A stretch of DNA of 64,000 nt from CAVALG01 sp045576295 (GTDB lineage: Bacteria > Bacillota > Clostridia > Oscillospirales > Acutalibacteraceae). Position 1 is the first letter of the stretch, and each line of letters begins with the position of its first letter. The notes beneath the pieces were generated by a model, which saw only the letters and a program-made list of their open reading frames with translations, was not told the origin of the DNA and did no database searches. The stretch lies in NCBI GenBank assembly GCA_045576295.1, contig JAZNGF010000010.1, positions 51,582 through 115,581 of the forward strand, written 5' to 3'. Positions 28,007-36,727 of the stretch are shown here, piece by piece. A program made the translations under genes and the position numbers.

Positions 28007-28474
28007 ATGCGAGTAGTTGCATTTTCCGATACTCACGGTAGGCAAACCGTTATTGAAGATATTATTGAAGCGCAAAGGGGCGCCGCCGCATTTTTCTTTT
28101 TGGGCGACGGATTTAGAGAGGCCGAAAATACATCATTTTTATACCCCGATGTTCAGTTAAATATGGTTAAGGGGAATTGCGATTTTGTGGGTGACGACAT
28201 TTTAGGCGAGGTATCAATCGGCGGCAAAAAAATAATGTTTACCCACGGGCACCGTTTTGGTGTTAAGGGCGGGCTCGAAGAGCTTATGGCCGAGGCGAAA
28301 CGCCGCGGCGCCGATATTGTTTTTTACGGGCACACCCATATATCGAAAATAGATTATATCAACGGCGTTTATTATTTAAACCCAGGCTCTGCCGGGTGCG
28401 GCCGAAACGGCAATTCATATATGGCCGTTGATATTGTGAACGGCGGCGTTATGCCGATTATTATACCCTTATAA
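28007..28474 (+). CDS. YfcE/MJ0936-family metallophosphodiesterase
   Basis: This 155-aa calcineurin-like phosphoesterase has metal ligands in FSDTHG (residue 6), GDG near 39, GNCD near 62, THGHRFG near 83 and GHTH near 106. The frame is open from 27932, but ATG 28007 follows AAAGGAGGA and begins MRVVAFSDTHG as in the family. The natural substrate is not known. Confidence 0.9.
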   Translation: MRVVAFSDTHGRQTVIEDIIEAQRGAAAFFFLGDGFREAENTSFLYPDVQLNMVKGNCDFVGDDILGEVSIGGKKIMFTHGHRFGVKGGLEELMAEAKRRGADIVFYGHTHISKIDYINGVYYLNPGSAGCGRNGNSYMAVDIVNGGVMPIIIPL

Positions 28475-28509
28475 TATTATATGTGGGACTCAAATTTAGG
28501 TGATGCATA

Positions 28510-28547
28510 AAAACAAACCGCTGCGGCAAAAGCCACAGCGGTTTTAA
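28510..28547. terminator. Bidirectional terminator between the phosphodiesterase gene and nrdR
   Basis: AAACCGCTG...CAGCGGTTT with an inner GGC/GCC and loop AAAA lies between two convergent genes. Confidence 0.88.
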
Positions 28548-28560
28548 AGTTTCTGCAAAT

Positions 28561-29019
28561 TTATTTTTTGTTTGATAAAAGGTTATTAAGCTCTTCCATA
28601 AAGGTGTTAATATCTTTAAATTGGCGGTAAACCGAGGCGAAACGAACGTAGGCAACTTCATCAAGCGCTTTGAGCTTTTCCATAACCAGTTCGCCGATTT
28701 TATCAGACTTCACTTCGCGTTCAAGTGTGCCCTGAAGGTTGGTTTCAATGTCGTCGATAACCTTTTCAAGGTCGGCAACCGTAATCGGCCTTTTTTGGCA
28801 GGCGCGAAGAAGCCCGTTCATAAGCTTTTCGCGGCTGAACACTTCGCGAGTGCCATCTTTCTTAATAACAATAATGGGAAGGCTTTCAACTATTTCATAG
28901 GTTGTGAACCGCTTTGAGCATTTAAGGCATTCTCTGCGCCTGCGAATGCGTGTGCCTTCGTCGGCAGGGCGGGAGTCAATAACCTTGCTTTCTTCATAAG
29001 AACAAAATGGGCATTTCAT
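28561..29019 (-). CDS. nrdR: Transcriptional repressor NrdR
   Basis: NrdR represses ribonucleotide reductase genes according to dATP/ATP. The 152-aa protein has the N-terminal zinc ribbon CPFC...CLKC (MKCPFCSYEESKVIDSRPADEGTRIRRRREC) and a C-terminal ATP-cone. No nrd gene is in the window. Confidence 0.97.
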   Translation of the reverse strand: MKCPFCSYEESKVIDSRPADEGTRIRRRRECLKCSKRFTTYEIVESLPIIVIKKDGTREVFSREKLMNGLLRACQKRPITVADLEKVIDDIETNLQGTLEREVKSDKIGELVMEKLKALDEVAYVRFASVYRQFKDINTFMEELNNLLSNKK

Positions 29020-29101
29020 AATTAAATACTCCGTTTACTTAAATTTAATAATATGATACCTATTAAAAAACAATAAGTCAAGAAAATTTAAAAATAAAGT
29101 G

Positions 29102-29130
29102 TTGATTATAGCCTTCAAATTATGTAAAAT
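29102..29130 (+). promoter_or_regulatory. Sigma-A promoter of the cyclophilin operon
   Basis: TTGATT (29102-29107), a 17-bp spacer and TAAAAT (29125-29130) lie 54 bp upstream of the GTG start. Confidence 0.7.
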
Positions 29131-29183
29131 AAAAATATATTGGGTGCGGTATTAGCCCTAATTAATGTTCGGAGGTAATATAA

Positions 29184-29783
29184 GTGGCATTTAATCAGTT
29201 ATCTTTGCCTGAAAGCGGCGAAACAGTTGCAGTTATGCACACAAGCAAGGGCGATATAAAAATCAGAATGTTTGGCGACTATGCGCCAAAGGCTGTAGAA
29301 AATTTTGTAACACATTCAAAAAACGGCTATTATAACGGTTTAACCTTTCACAGGGTTATTAAAGATTTTATGATTCAGGGTGGCGACCCAACAGGCACAG
29401 GCTGCGGAGGAGAGAGCATTTGGGGAACTAATTTTAAAGATGAATTCTGCCCCGAACTTCATAATCTTCGCGGTGCTCTTTCAATGGCGAATGCAGGCCC
29501 CGGAACCAATGGTAGCCAGTTCTTCATTGTTCAGGCAAACACCGTTCCTGCAAATATGCTGGGGCAGATGAGGCAGATGCCCGATAGCTTCCCCGAAAGC
29601 ACAGTTCAAGGTTATGAGGAATACGGCGGCACACCTTGGCTTGATTTCAGGCACACCGTTTTCGGCCAGGTTTTCGAGGGAATGGACGTTGTTGACGCTA
29701 TTGCCGATGTTGCAGTGGGCGCACAAGACAAGCCCGTAGAGCCTGTTACAATCAACAGCATTGATATTGAAATAGTGGGGTAA
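29184..29783 (+). CDS. Cytoplasmic cyclophilin-type peptidyl-prolyl isomerase
   Basis: This 199-aa protein has the cyclophilin core YNGLTFHRVIKDFMIQGGDPTGTG and ANAGPGTNGSQFFI. It has no signal peptide. The start is GTG 29184 with GGAGGT at 29171-29176. It is followed 5 nt later by an exported paralogue, so one transcript supplies cyclophilins for both sides of the membrane. Confidence 0.94.
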   Translation: MAFNQLSLPESGETVAVMHTSKGDIKIRMFGDYAPKAVENFVTHSKNGYYNGLTFHRVIKDFMIQGGDPTGTGCGGESIWGTNFKDEFCPELHNLRGALSMANAGPGTNGSQFFIVQANTVPANMLGQMRQMPDSFPESTVQGYEEYGGTPWLDFRHTVFGQVFEGMDVVDAIADVAVGAQDKPVEPVTINSIDIEIVG

Positions 29784-29788
29784 AAACA

Positions 29789-30670
29789 ATGAAAAAATTA
29801 TTATCTGTTTTATTGTGTATTATAATGGTGGCGGCATGCCTTACCGCCTGCGGCGAAAAAACCGAAGATAAGGCAACCGATGTTAAGCTTAATAAATCAA
29901 CCGATGCTTATTCGGGCGAAGAACTCGGCTTCCAGCTTGAAGAACCTAAAGAGGGCGAAGAGGTTGCCGTGCTTCACACTTCACTTGGCGATGTTTACAT
30001 TCGATTTTTCGAAAGCGCGGCTCCAAAGGCTGTAGAAAACTTTAAAACCCACATTAAAAACGGCTATTATAACGGCCTTATCTTCCACCGCATTATTGAA
30101 GGCTTTATGATTCAAGGCGGCGACCCTGAAGGCAACGGAACCGGCGGCGAGAGCATTTGGGGAGGCAGTTTTGAAGATGAGTTCGATAAAAAATTAGTTA
30201 ACATTACAGGCTCGGTTGCAATGGCCAATTCGGGCGTTAACACAAATGGCAGCCAGTTCTTTATTAATAACCCCGGCAGTGATTCAAACAAATCAGAATA
30301 CAAATCTTGGCAGGAAATGAAGGAATATTACATTAACTATGCCAAAGATTATAAAGAACAGGTTAGGGCTGCTTATGAATCAAACTACCCGAACTGGGAG
30401 CAGATGTTTGAAAATTCATTTTATATAAACGGCGGCTCGCCCGTTTATGAAAGCATACCCGATGAAATGTGGAAGTTCTATTATGAAAACGGCGCTAATA
30501 TGCACCTCGATGGCGCTTACAGAATGCAGGGCGGCCACACCGTTTTCGCGCAAGTTTTTAAGGGTATGGATGTTGTTGAAAAAATAAGCGCAGTTGAAAC
30601 CGACGAAAACAATAAGCCTAAAACCGATGTTGTTATTACATCGGCCGAAATAATTAAATACACAAAATAA
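29789..30670 (+). CDS. Lipoprotein cyclophilin-type peptidyl-prolyl isomerase
   Basis: This 293-aa protein has a type II signal peptide (KKLLSVLLCIIMVAACLTAC, lipidated Cys at residue 21). The catalytic core (YNGLIFHRIIEGFMIQGGDPEGNG, ANSGVNTNGSQFFI) repeats that of the preceding gene. About 80 residues rich in Tyr, Asn and Glu are inserted between SQFFI and the final GGHTVFAQVFKGMDVV. It probably assists folding of exported proteins at the outer face of the membrane. Confidence 0.93.
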   Translation: MKKLLSVLLCIIMVAACLTACGEKTEDKATDVKLNKSTDAYSGEELGFQLEEPKEGEEVAVLHTSLGDVYIRFFESAAPKAVENFKTHIKNGYYNGLIFHRIIEGFMIQGGDPEGNGTGGESIWGGSFEDEFDKKLVNITGSVAMANSGVNTNGSQFFINNPGSDSNKSEYKSWQEMKEYYINYAKDYKEQVRAAYESNYPNWEQMFENSFYINGGSPVYESIPDEMWKFYYENGANMHLDGAYRMQGGHTVFAQVFKGMDVVEKISAVETDENNKPKTDVVITSAEIIKYTK

Positions 30671-30687
30671 ACAAGGGGGTAACCTAA

Positions 30688-31566
30688 ATGAAAGGTATAA
30701 TTCTTGCAGGCGGTTCGGGAACACGCCTATATCCGCTTACTATGGTAACATCAAAACAGCTTTTGCCTGTTTACGACAAGCCGATGATCTACTATCCGCT
30801 TTCAACCTTAATGTTAGCGGGCATTAAAGATATTTTAATCATCTCAACACCTGTTGACCTGCCGAATTTTGAAAAATTGCTTGGCGACGGTTCTGATTAC
30901 GGCATTAACCTTTCTTATGCTGTTCAGCCCTCGCCCGATGGCCTTGCTCAAGCATTTTTAATTGGTGAGGAGTTTATCGGCAACGATAGCTGTGCAATGG
31001 TGCTTGGCGATAACATTTTCTATGGCAACGGGCTTTCAAAGCAGCTTAAAGAGGCCGCAAGCCGCGAAAAGGGCGCAACCGTTTTCGGTTATTATGTTAA
31101 CGACCCAGAGCGCTTTGGAATTGTTGAGTTTGATGAAAACGGCAAGGCAATTTCTATTGAAGAAAAGCCGCAGAACCCCAAATCAAACTACTGCGTAACA
31201 GGGCTTTATTTTTACGATAACCGCGTTGTTGAAATGGCTAAAAAGGTTAAGCCTTCGGCTCGCGGCGAGCTTGAAATTACCGATCTAAACCGCCTCTATC
31301 TTGAAGAGGATTCTTTAAACGTTGTAACACTCGGCCGCGGCTACACCTGGCTCGACACAGGAACAATGGATGCCCTTGCAGAAGCATCGGAATTTGTTCG
31401 CGTTGTTGAAAACCGCCAGGGAATACAAATTTCGGCGGTTGAAGAAATTGCCTATATCAACGGCTGGATTACCAGAGAAAAACTGCTTGAATCGGCAAAT
31501 AAATACGGCAAATCGCCTTATGGCCAGTATTTAAGGCAGGTTGCCGACGGTAAAATAAAATATTAA
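30688..31566 (+). CDS. rfbA: Glucose-1-phosphate thymidylyltransferase
   Basis: The enzyme makes dTDP-glucose, the first step to dTDP-rhamnose. The 292-aa sequence starts MKGIILAGGSGTRLYPLT, the nucleotidyltransferase signature, followed by KQLLPVYDKPMIYYPLS. No rfbB, rfbC or rfbD is nearby, although the GT2 gene at 39.5 kb is of a rhamnosyltransferase type. Confidence 0.96.
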   Translation: MKGIILAGGSGTRLYPLTMVTSKQLLPVYDKPMIYYPLSTLMLAGIKDILIISTPVDLPNFEKLLGDGSDYGINLSYAVQPSPDGLAQAFLIGEEFIGNDSCAMVLGDNIFYGNGLSKQLKEAASREKGATVFGYYVNDPERFGIVEFDENGKAISIEEKPQNPKSNYCVTGLYFYDNRVVEMAKKVKPSARGELEITDLNRLYLEEDSLNVVTLGRGYTWLDTGTMDALAEASEFVRVVENRQGIQISAVEEIAYINGWITREKLLESANKYGKSPYGQYLRQVADGKIKY

Positions 31567-31576
31567 GGACAGTGTA

Positions 31577-32359
31577 ATGAAAAAACTAACCATAGCGCTT
31601 ATAGTGTGCCTTTTGCTTGTGGCACCTGTGTTTTCTACGTCGGCTGAAAGTTGCGATTCCTACATTTATGCCGATGGCAGTGAGTTTTGCGCGGGGCAAA
31701 CCTTGCAGCTTGTTTTCGCGGCCGACTGCGATAAGGTAAGCGGCCTTACGGCCGAGATTACTTTGTCGGATAATCTTTCGTTGCTTAGTGCCAAGGGGCT
31801 GCCCGGCGGTTGGGACTTTGAAATAGCAGGCAACACCGCTGTTATGTATGATATAAACGGAGAAGCACCCCTATCAGGTGAGACTGAGTTTTTCGAGCTA
31901 ACCGTTAAGGTTAACAGTGATTGCGCACCAGGCGATGAGGTTTATTTACAGGTGAGCGCGAATCTTGCAACCATAGATAACGGTTATAAAACGGTTAGCA
32001 CATCTGCAGGGTTCGATGTTGTTTTGGAAGAATGCCCGCATTACGACACCATTTGGCAGGTTATAACGCCGCCATCGGGTGAAAATGCAGGAGTAAAAGC
32101 CGAGGTATGCACTGTGTGCGGCGAGATTTTGCGCCAAGAAGAAATAAGCTTTCGAATTGGCGACCCTGACTTAAACGGAACGGTGAACGTTGCCGATGCC
32201 GTGTTGGTTGCAAGGTATACATCTAAATTAGCGCCAATGACCGAAGAACAGCTTCAATGCGGCGATGTTGACGGTTCGGGCATTGCTAATATAGCCGATG
32301 CAGTTGTTATTTCAAGATATGCCGCAAGGCTAATTAACAAATTCCCTGTGGAGCTTTAA
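31577..32359 (+). CDS. Secreted protein with cohesin-like and dockerin type I domains
   Basis: The 260-aa protein has a signal peptide (residues 1-24, ending STSA). An all-beta domain at about 25-150 (GQTLQLVFAADCDKVSGLTAEITL, FFELTVKV) resembles cohesin/CBM-like folds. A cysteine-containing strip CPHYDTIWQV...CTVCGE is followed by a C-terminal dockerin type I pair of Ca-binding loops: GDPDLNGTVNVADAVLVARY near 194 and GDVDGSGIANIADAVVISRY near 233. Dockerins bind cohesins of scaffoldins. A cohesin-like and a dockerin domain together would make it an adaptor. The cohesin call is tentative. Confidence 0.8.
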   Translation: MKKLTIALIVCLLLVAPVFSTSAESCDSYIYADGSEFCAGQTLQLVFAADCDKVSGLTAEITLSDNLSLLSAKGLPGGWDFEIAGNTAVMYDINGEAPLSGETEFFELTVKVNSDCAPGDEVYLQVSANLATIDNGYKTVSTSAGFDVVLEECPHYDTIWQVITPPSGENAGVKAEVCTVCGEILRQEEISFRIGDPDLNGTVNVADAVLVARYTSKLAPMTEEQLQCGDVDGSGIANIADAVVISRYAARLINKFPVEL

Positions 32360-32371
32360 TTTTAATATGTT

Positions 32372-32410
32372 AAAACCAGCCGAAAGCGTTTGTTTTCGGC
32401 TGGTTTTGTG
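32372..32410. terminator. Bidirectional terminator between the dockerin gene and dpaB
   Basis: AAAACCAGCCGAAA pairs with 32394-32407 around a short loop, with flanks suitable for both convergent genes. Confidence 0.9.
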
Positions 32411-32424
32411 TTTGTTTAGTTCCA

Positions 32425-33006
32425 TTAACTTATAATTGGCTGAAGCTGGCGCCCTTCGAGCGCGGCGGATGCCGCGGCTTGAAGCGTTTCAAGCCGGGCA
32501 ATGCACGAGCGCGGCTTTGATTCGGCGTTATCTTCGCTAAATGGCACAAAGAAAATACCTCTTGTGTTCATAAGGCGGCCGATGTTTTGCGCCGAGCCGC
32601 TTAAAGCGTCGTTGGTTGAAACGGCAATCAGCAGTGGGCGCTCATTTCGAAGGTGCGCCTTTGCCGCCATAGTAACCGATGTGTCGGTTATTCCGTTTGC
32701 AAGTTTTCCAAGCGTGTTGCCTGTGCAGGGCGCAATTATAAGCAGGTCTAACATTTTTTTGGGGCCAATCGGTTCGGCGCCGTCAACCGTGTGGATAATA
32801 TCCTTTTTGCATATTTCTTTAATTTCGTTTTTAAACCCTTCGGCTGTTCCGAACCTTGTGTTGGTGCTGTAAACAATGGGCGACATTACCGGGTAAATGT
32901 CGGCACCGCTCGCACTTAGTTTTTTAAGGGCATCTATTGCCGCGCGCAGTGTGCAAAACGAACCGCACAGGGCAAACCCTATCCTTTTATCGGTTAAGGG
33001 TAACAT
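32425..33006 (-). CDS. dpaB: Dipicolinate synthase subunit B
   Basis: This flavoprotein-fold subunit (193 aa) of the enzyme makes dipicolinic acid for the spore core. KRIGFALCGSFCTLRAAIDALKKL and LLIIAPCTGNTLGKLANGITDTSVTMAAKAHL are typical of SpoVFB. Start ATG 33006 has AAGGAG. It lies 81 nt after dpaA. The product is the cargo of the SpoVA channel (spoVAC at 19.8 kb). Confidence 0.95.
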   Translation of the reverse strand: MLPLTDKRIGFALCGSFCTLRAAIDALKKLSASGADIYPVMSPIVYSTNTRFGTAEGFKNEIKEICKKDIIHTVDGAEPIGPKKMLDLLIIAPCTGNTLGKLANGITDTSVTMAAKAHLRNERPLLIAVSTNDALSGSAQNIGRLMNTRGIFFVPFSEDNAESKPRSCIARLETLQAAASAALEGRQLQPIIS

Positions 33007-33087
33007 CTGCTTTCTCCTTATCTGCCGCTGATATTAATGCTAAAATCTTCACAGCGGCACCGAAGATTTGTGCTAATAATATATGTG

Positions 33088-33906
33088 TTACATATTTGCC
33101 CTGATTGTATCGAATATTATTTTTGCGGCGGCTTCGGGGCTTATGCGCCCTGGGAGCGACAGCGCTTCAATATAATTTATATTAAACTTGTTAACCACGT
33201 TCTTGTCGGCCCCGCCGGGAATGGAAGCCAAGTCGATAATAACGGCCGAATTTTTAACCTCTTTTAGCTCCTGCTCGCCGAGCACGGTGGCGGGAACGGT
33301 GTTGAAAATATAATCAAACCCCGAAATTATTTTGCCAATATCGGCGGTGTTTGTGGGCTCCAGCCCGCGCGATTTTATAAGGGCAAAATCTGAATCTTTT
33401 CTTGCGCTAACCGTAACGCGTGAGCCAAGGTTTTTTAAATAATCTGCTAATATTTTGCCTATTCTCCCGTTCCCGATAACAAGGGAATTCGAGCCGAAAA
33501 GCGCGCCATCGGTGCTTTCGATTGCTATTTTAAGCGCGGCTTCTGCGGTTAGAACTGCATTTAAAATTATAAGGTATTCATCGCGGCCATAGTCGAAATA
33601 CGGGATCTGCCTGTTTTCTAACAGTTCTATGAAATTTTCGGGCAGCATTCCGCCAAATACTTTTTTGGCTGAATGAGCCTGCTTTACTATGTCGGAAAGC
33701 AAAATTTCTTCACCCGAATATGGCGCGTTAACAGTTTTGCCGTTGCGGCTTGCAGGCATTGGCAAAACTATATAATCGGCTTCGTTTATATCTGCAAGGT
33801 TTTGCGGTTCGCTAAAGCCGAACATATTAACGCTCTGGCGGTTTTGTGTTAATAAATCTTTTAAATATAGCTGGCGCCTGTCGCCGCCTATTATTGCAAA
33901 ATTCAT
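33088..33906 (-). CDS. dpaA: Dipicolinate synthase subunit A
   Basis: This 272-aa Rossmann protein of the SpoVFA family has MNFAIIGGDRRQLYL at its start and a second nucleotide-binding motif VIGNGRIGKILADYL near residue 142. It works with DpaB, normally in the mother cell under sigma-K. I found no convincing sigma-K promoter in the short gap to cca. Confidence 0.95.
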   Translation of the reverse strand: MNFAIIGGDRRQLYLKDLLTQNRQSVNMFGFSEPQNLADINEADYIVLPMPASRNGKTVNAPYSGEEILLSDIVKQAHSAKKVFGGMLPENFIELLENRQIPYFDYGRDEYLIILNAVLTAEAALKIAIESTDGALFGSNSLVIGNGRIGKILADYLKNLGSRVTVSARKDSDFALIKSRGLEPTNTADIGKIISGFDYIFNTVPATVLGEQELKEVKNSAVIIDLASIPGGADKNVVNKFNINYIEALSLPGRISPEAAAKIIFDTIRANM

Positions 33907-33960
33907 AATGCGCCCCCTTGTTTGCCGCTACTTTTGGGTGCCTTAAAGCATATAAAATTC

Positions 33961-34003
33961 AAAGCCCCATAAAATGTTTTCATTACATTTTATGAGGCTT
34001 TAA
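33961..34003 (-). terminator. Hairpin after cca
   Basis: A 16-bp stem with one mismatch (33961-33976 with 33986-34001) follows the cca stop on the minus strand and separates it from dpaA. Its T-tract is weak. Confidence 0.65.
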
Positions 34004-34007
34004 AAAA

Positions 34008-35186
34008 TTAGTGATTATTAAGCTTTAGTTTTATAAATTCTGTTAATTCTTCTTTTGTGTTGCGCTCAGGGCTTTCAAGGCACAGTTCGAGCGCTGCATT
34101 TAAGAGTTCACCAACCTGTTTTCCGCCGGCCCCCAGTTTTATAATATCATCACCGTTTACATTTAAATGCGAAACGGTGTAGGGGTGGTTGTTTTGGGTG
34201 ATGGTGTTTACAAATTCGGTTAAATATGAGTAGTCACCGCCCCGAAGTATTTCAAGTGCGCGCCTTATATATTCCCACTCACCTGGGGGTAAAGCACCGA
34301 AAATGCGCTTGAAGTCAACAATGCTTTTAGGTGCATCACCACTTAAAATATCAAAAATGGTTTGCGCTTTTTGCGCCGTTTTATTGTCGGCCTTAAGGCG
34401 CTTTAAAAGGGGCAGCGGCTTTGTGCCGCATTTTAAAGATAACGCCGCTATTCGAAGGGGCAAGTAATGGGGTAGTTCACCGAATTTTTCATCTAAACTG
34501 CAGCGGCCTATGCCGCAAAACTCTAAAAATCCGTTTTCAATCAGTGGGTTAATAGCGGGGGCAGAGGCGGTTACAATCAGTTTTGAAAGTTCGGCGTATA
34601 TTCGCTCGGCACTTATGCTTTCAAGGTTTTTGGCGCACTCGAGCGCCGCGCCAAGAGTTTCATCTTCAATCGAAAACCCAAGCTGTGCCGAAAACCTGAA
34701 AAGCCGCATTATTCGCAAAGCGTCTTCCGAAAAGCGGGCTTTTGGCTCGCCCACCGTGCGAAGAAGTTTTTCTTTTATATCGTTTATGCCGCCGGTTATA
34801 TCTAAAATTCCGCGCGCGGGGTGGAAGGCAAGGGCGTTCACCGTGAAATCGCGGCGTTTAATATCTTCTTGGGCGTTTTTAACAAAACTAACGCTTTCGG
34901 GCGCGCGGTTGTTTAAATATTCGCCATCGGTTCTATAGGTTGTAACCTCAATCGGCTCGCCGCCGAGAATAACCGTAACGGTGCCGTGCTTTTCGCCCGT
35001 TAAAATGCTTTTTTCAAACATATCGGCAACGGTGTGGCAGTTGGCCGAGGTTGCAACATCGTAATCGTGCGGCACTTTGCCCATAACCATATCGCGAACT
35101 GCGCCGCCGATGCACCAGGCTTCATAGCCGTGATTTTCAATTGTATCTATGCACGTTTTTACAAAATCGGGTAGTTCGAAGGTCAT
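34008..35186 (-). CDS. cca: CCA tRNA nucleotidyltransferase / poly(A) polymerase family
   Basis: This 392-aa class II enzyme adds or repairs the tRNA 3' CCA. The active-site block is WCIGGAVRDMVMGKVPHDYDVATSA with the catalytic DxD pair, then the RRDFTVNALAF and RIMRLFRFSAQLGF motifs. The ribosome site AAAGGAGG precedes the start. The tRNA-Lys here already encodes CCA, so repair may be a major role. Confidence 0.93.
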   Translation of the reverse strand: MTFELPDFVKTCIDTIENHGYEAWCIGGAVRDMVMGKVPHDYDVATSANCHTVADMFEKSILTGEKHGTVTVILGGEPIEVTTYRTDGEYLNNRAPESVSFVKNAQEDIKRRDFTVNALAFHPARGILDITGGINDIKEKLLRTVGEPKARFSEDALRIMRLFRFSAQLGFSIEDETLGAALECAKNLESISAERIYAELSKLIVTASAPAINPLIENGFLEFCGIGRCSLDEKFGELPHYLPLRIAALSLKCGTKPLPLLKRLKADNKTAQKAQTIFDILSGDAPKSIVDFKRIFGALPPGEWEYIRRALEILRGGDYSYLTEFVNTITQNNHPYTVSHLNVNGDDIIKLGAGGKQVGELLNAALELCLESPERNTKEELTEFIKLKLNNH

Positions 35187-35284
35187 ATAATACCTCCTTT
35201 CAAAATAGCTGTAATAACATTTAGTGAATGAATTATTAAAATAAAGTGAAAATTATGCCTTTTCTATTTATTTTTTTGCGGTTT

Positions 35285-35290
35285 TATAAT
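35285..35290 (+). promoter_or_regulatory. -10 element candidate of murC
   Basis: TATAAT lies 46 bp upstream of the TTG start. The -35 at 17 bp (TTCTAT) is poor. Confidence 0.4.
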
Positions 35291-35335
35291 ATAATAAAAA
35301 GTAACGAATGCCAATTTGTTTGGAGTGTGAGTTGA

Positions 35336-36703
35336 TTGAATAATAAAGATAAACTTATAGATAATGTTAAAAAGGTTCATATGATAGGTATCGGCGGTTC
35401 GGGTATGTGCCCCTTGGCCGAAATACTTCATGAAAAGCACTATGAGCTTTCGGGCTCTGATAATAACGAAAGCGACCCTCTTAAAAGGGTTCGCGCGCTT
35501 GGTGCTCGCGTTTCGATGGGGCACAGCGCCGAAAATGTTGAGGGCGCTGAACTTGTTGTGTATTCTGCCGCCATTCACGATGATAACCCCGAAATTGTTC
35601 GCGCAAAGGAATTAGGGATTCCACTAATGGAGCGTTCAGAACTGCTTGGCGCCATAACCCGAAAGTTTTCTAAAATGATTGGCGTTTGCGGAACCCACGG
35701 AAAAACCACCGTTAGCTCAATGGTAACGCAGGTGCTTTATATGGCGGGGCTTGACCCAACCGCAGTTATAGGCGGAAGGCTACCCTTAATTAACGCCAAC
35801 GGCAGGGCGGGAAAAAGCGAATATATGGTTTGCGAATCTTGTGAATTTGTTAATACATTCTTGCATTTGTCGCCCTATATGTCGGTGCTTCTAAATATCG
35901 ATAACGACCACCTTGATTATTTCAAAACAATGGATAATCTTGTTGCATCTTTCGGCAAGTTTTTGGCACTGTCGAAAGTTGCGATTGTGAACGGCGATGA
36001 TGAGCTTGCCATAAAAGCTTCAAAAAGCGCAGGCGGAAAGGTTATCACATTTGGGCTATCTGATAATAATTATTATACAGCACGCAATATGGTTTGCGCA
36101 AGAGCAGGTTTCGAATACGATGTTTACGCAGGCGGAGAGCTTGCGGCTCACATTTCGCTTTCCATTCCAGGTGAGCATAATGTTATGAACTCGCTTGCCT
36201 GTTTTGCGGCCTGCGATTATTTCGGCGTGCCGCGTGAGGATATAAAGAAGGGTATTGAAGCGTTCGGCGGCGTTGGAAGGCGCTTTGAAAGAATATGCGA
36301 AATTAACGGCGTAACAATAGTTGACGATTACGCCCACCACCCAACCGAAATAAAAGCCACCCTTTCGGCAGCTAAAACACTGCCTTATAATAATGTTATA
36401 GTTGTTTTTCAGCCCTTTACATTTTCAAGAACCGAGCTTTTGAAGAATGATTTTATAGAAGCGCTTAAAATTGCCGATAAGGTTGTGCTTATGCCTATAA
36501 TGGGCTCAAGAGAGGTAAACGAAACGGGTATATCATCGGCTGATATAGCGCGCGGGCTTCCTTGCTGTTACCTTACAAACACCCATGCCGACACTGCCGA
36601 AAAAGCCCTTGAAATTGCAAGAAACGGCGACATTGTTATAACAATGGGCGGCGGGGATGTTTATAAAGCGGCATATATTATGAGAGATTCTTCGCTTAAA
36701 TAA
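35336..36703 (+). CDS. murC: UDP-N-acetylmuramate--L-alanine ligase
   Basis: The first Mur ligase of peptidoglycan synthesis, 455 aa. The N-terminal IGIGGSGMCPLAEIL binds the nucleotide, GTHGKTT near residue 119 is the ATP loop, and VDDYAHHPTEI is the C-terminal signature. It begins with TTG at 35336 with GGAG upstream. It is followed 24 nt later by a cell-wall carboxypeptidase. Confidence 0.96.
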   Translation: MNNKDKLIDNVKKVHMIGIGGSGMCPLAEILHEKHYELSGSDNNESDPLKRVRALGARVSMGHSAENVEGAELVVYSAAIHDDNPEIVRAKELGIPLMERSELLGAITRKFSKMIGVCGTHGKTTVSSMVTQVLYMAGLDPTAVIGGRLPLINANGRAGKSEYMVCESCEFVNTFLHLSPYMSVLLNIDNDHLDYFKTMDNLVASFGKFLALSKVAIVNGDDELAIKASKSAGGKVITFGLSDNNYYTARNMVCARAGFEYDVYAGGELAAHISLSIPGEHNVMNSLACFAACDYFGVPREDIKKGIEAFGGVGRRFERICEINGVTIVDDYAHHPTEIKATLSAAKTLPYNNVIVVFQPFTFSRTELLKNDFIEALKIADKVVLMPIMGSREVNETGISSADIARGLPCCYLTNTHADTAEKALEIARNGDIVITMGGGDVYKAAYIMRDSSLK

Positions 36704-36727
36704 TTATTGTGTAAGAAGGAAAATAAA

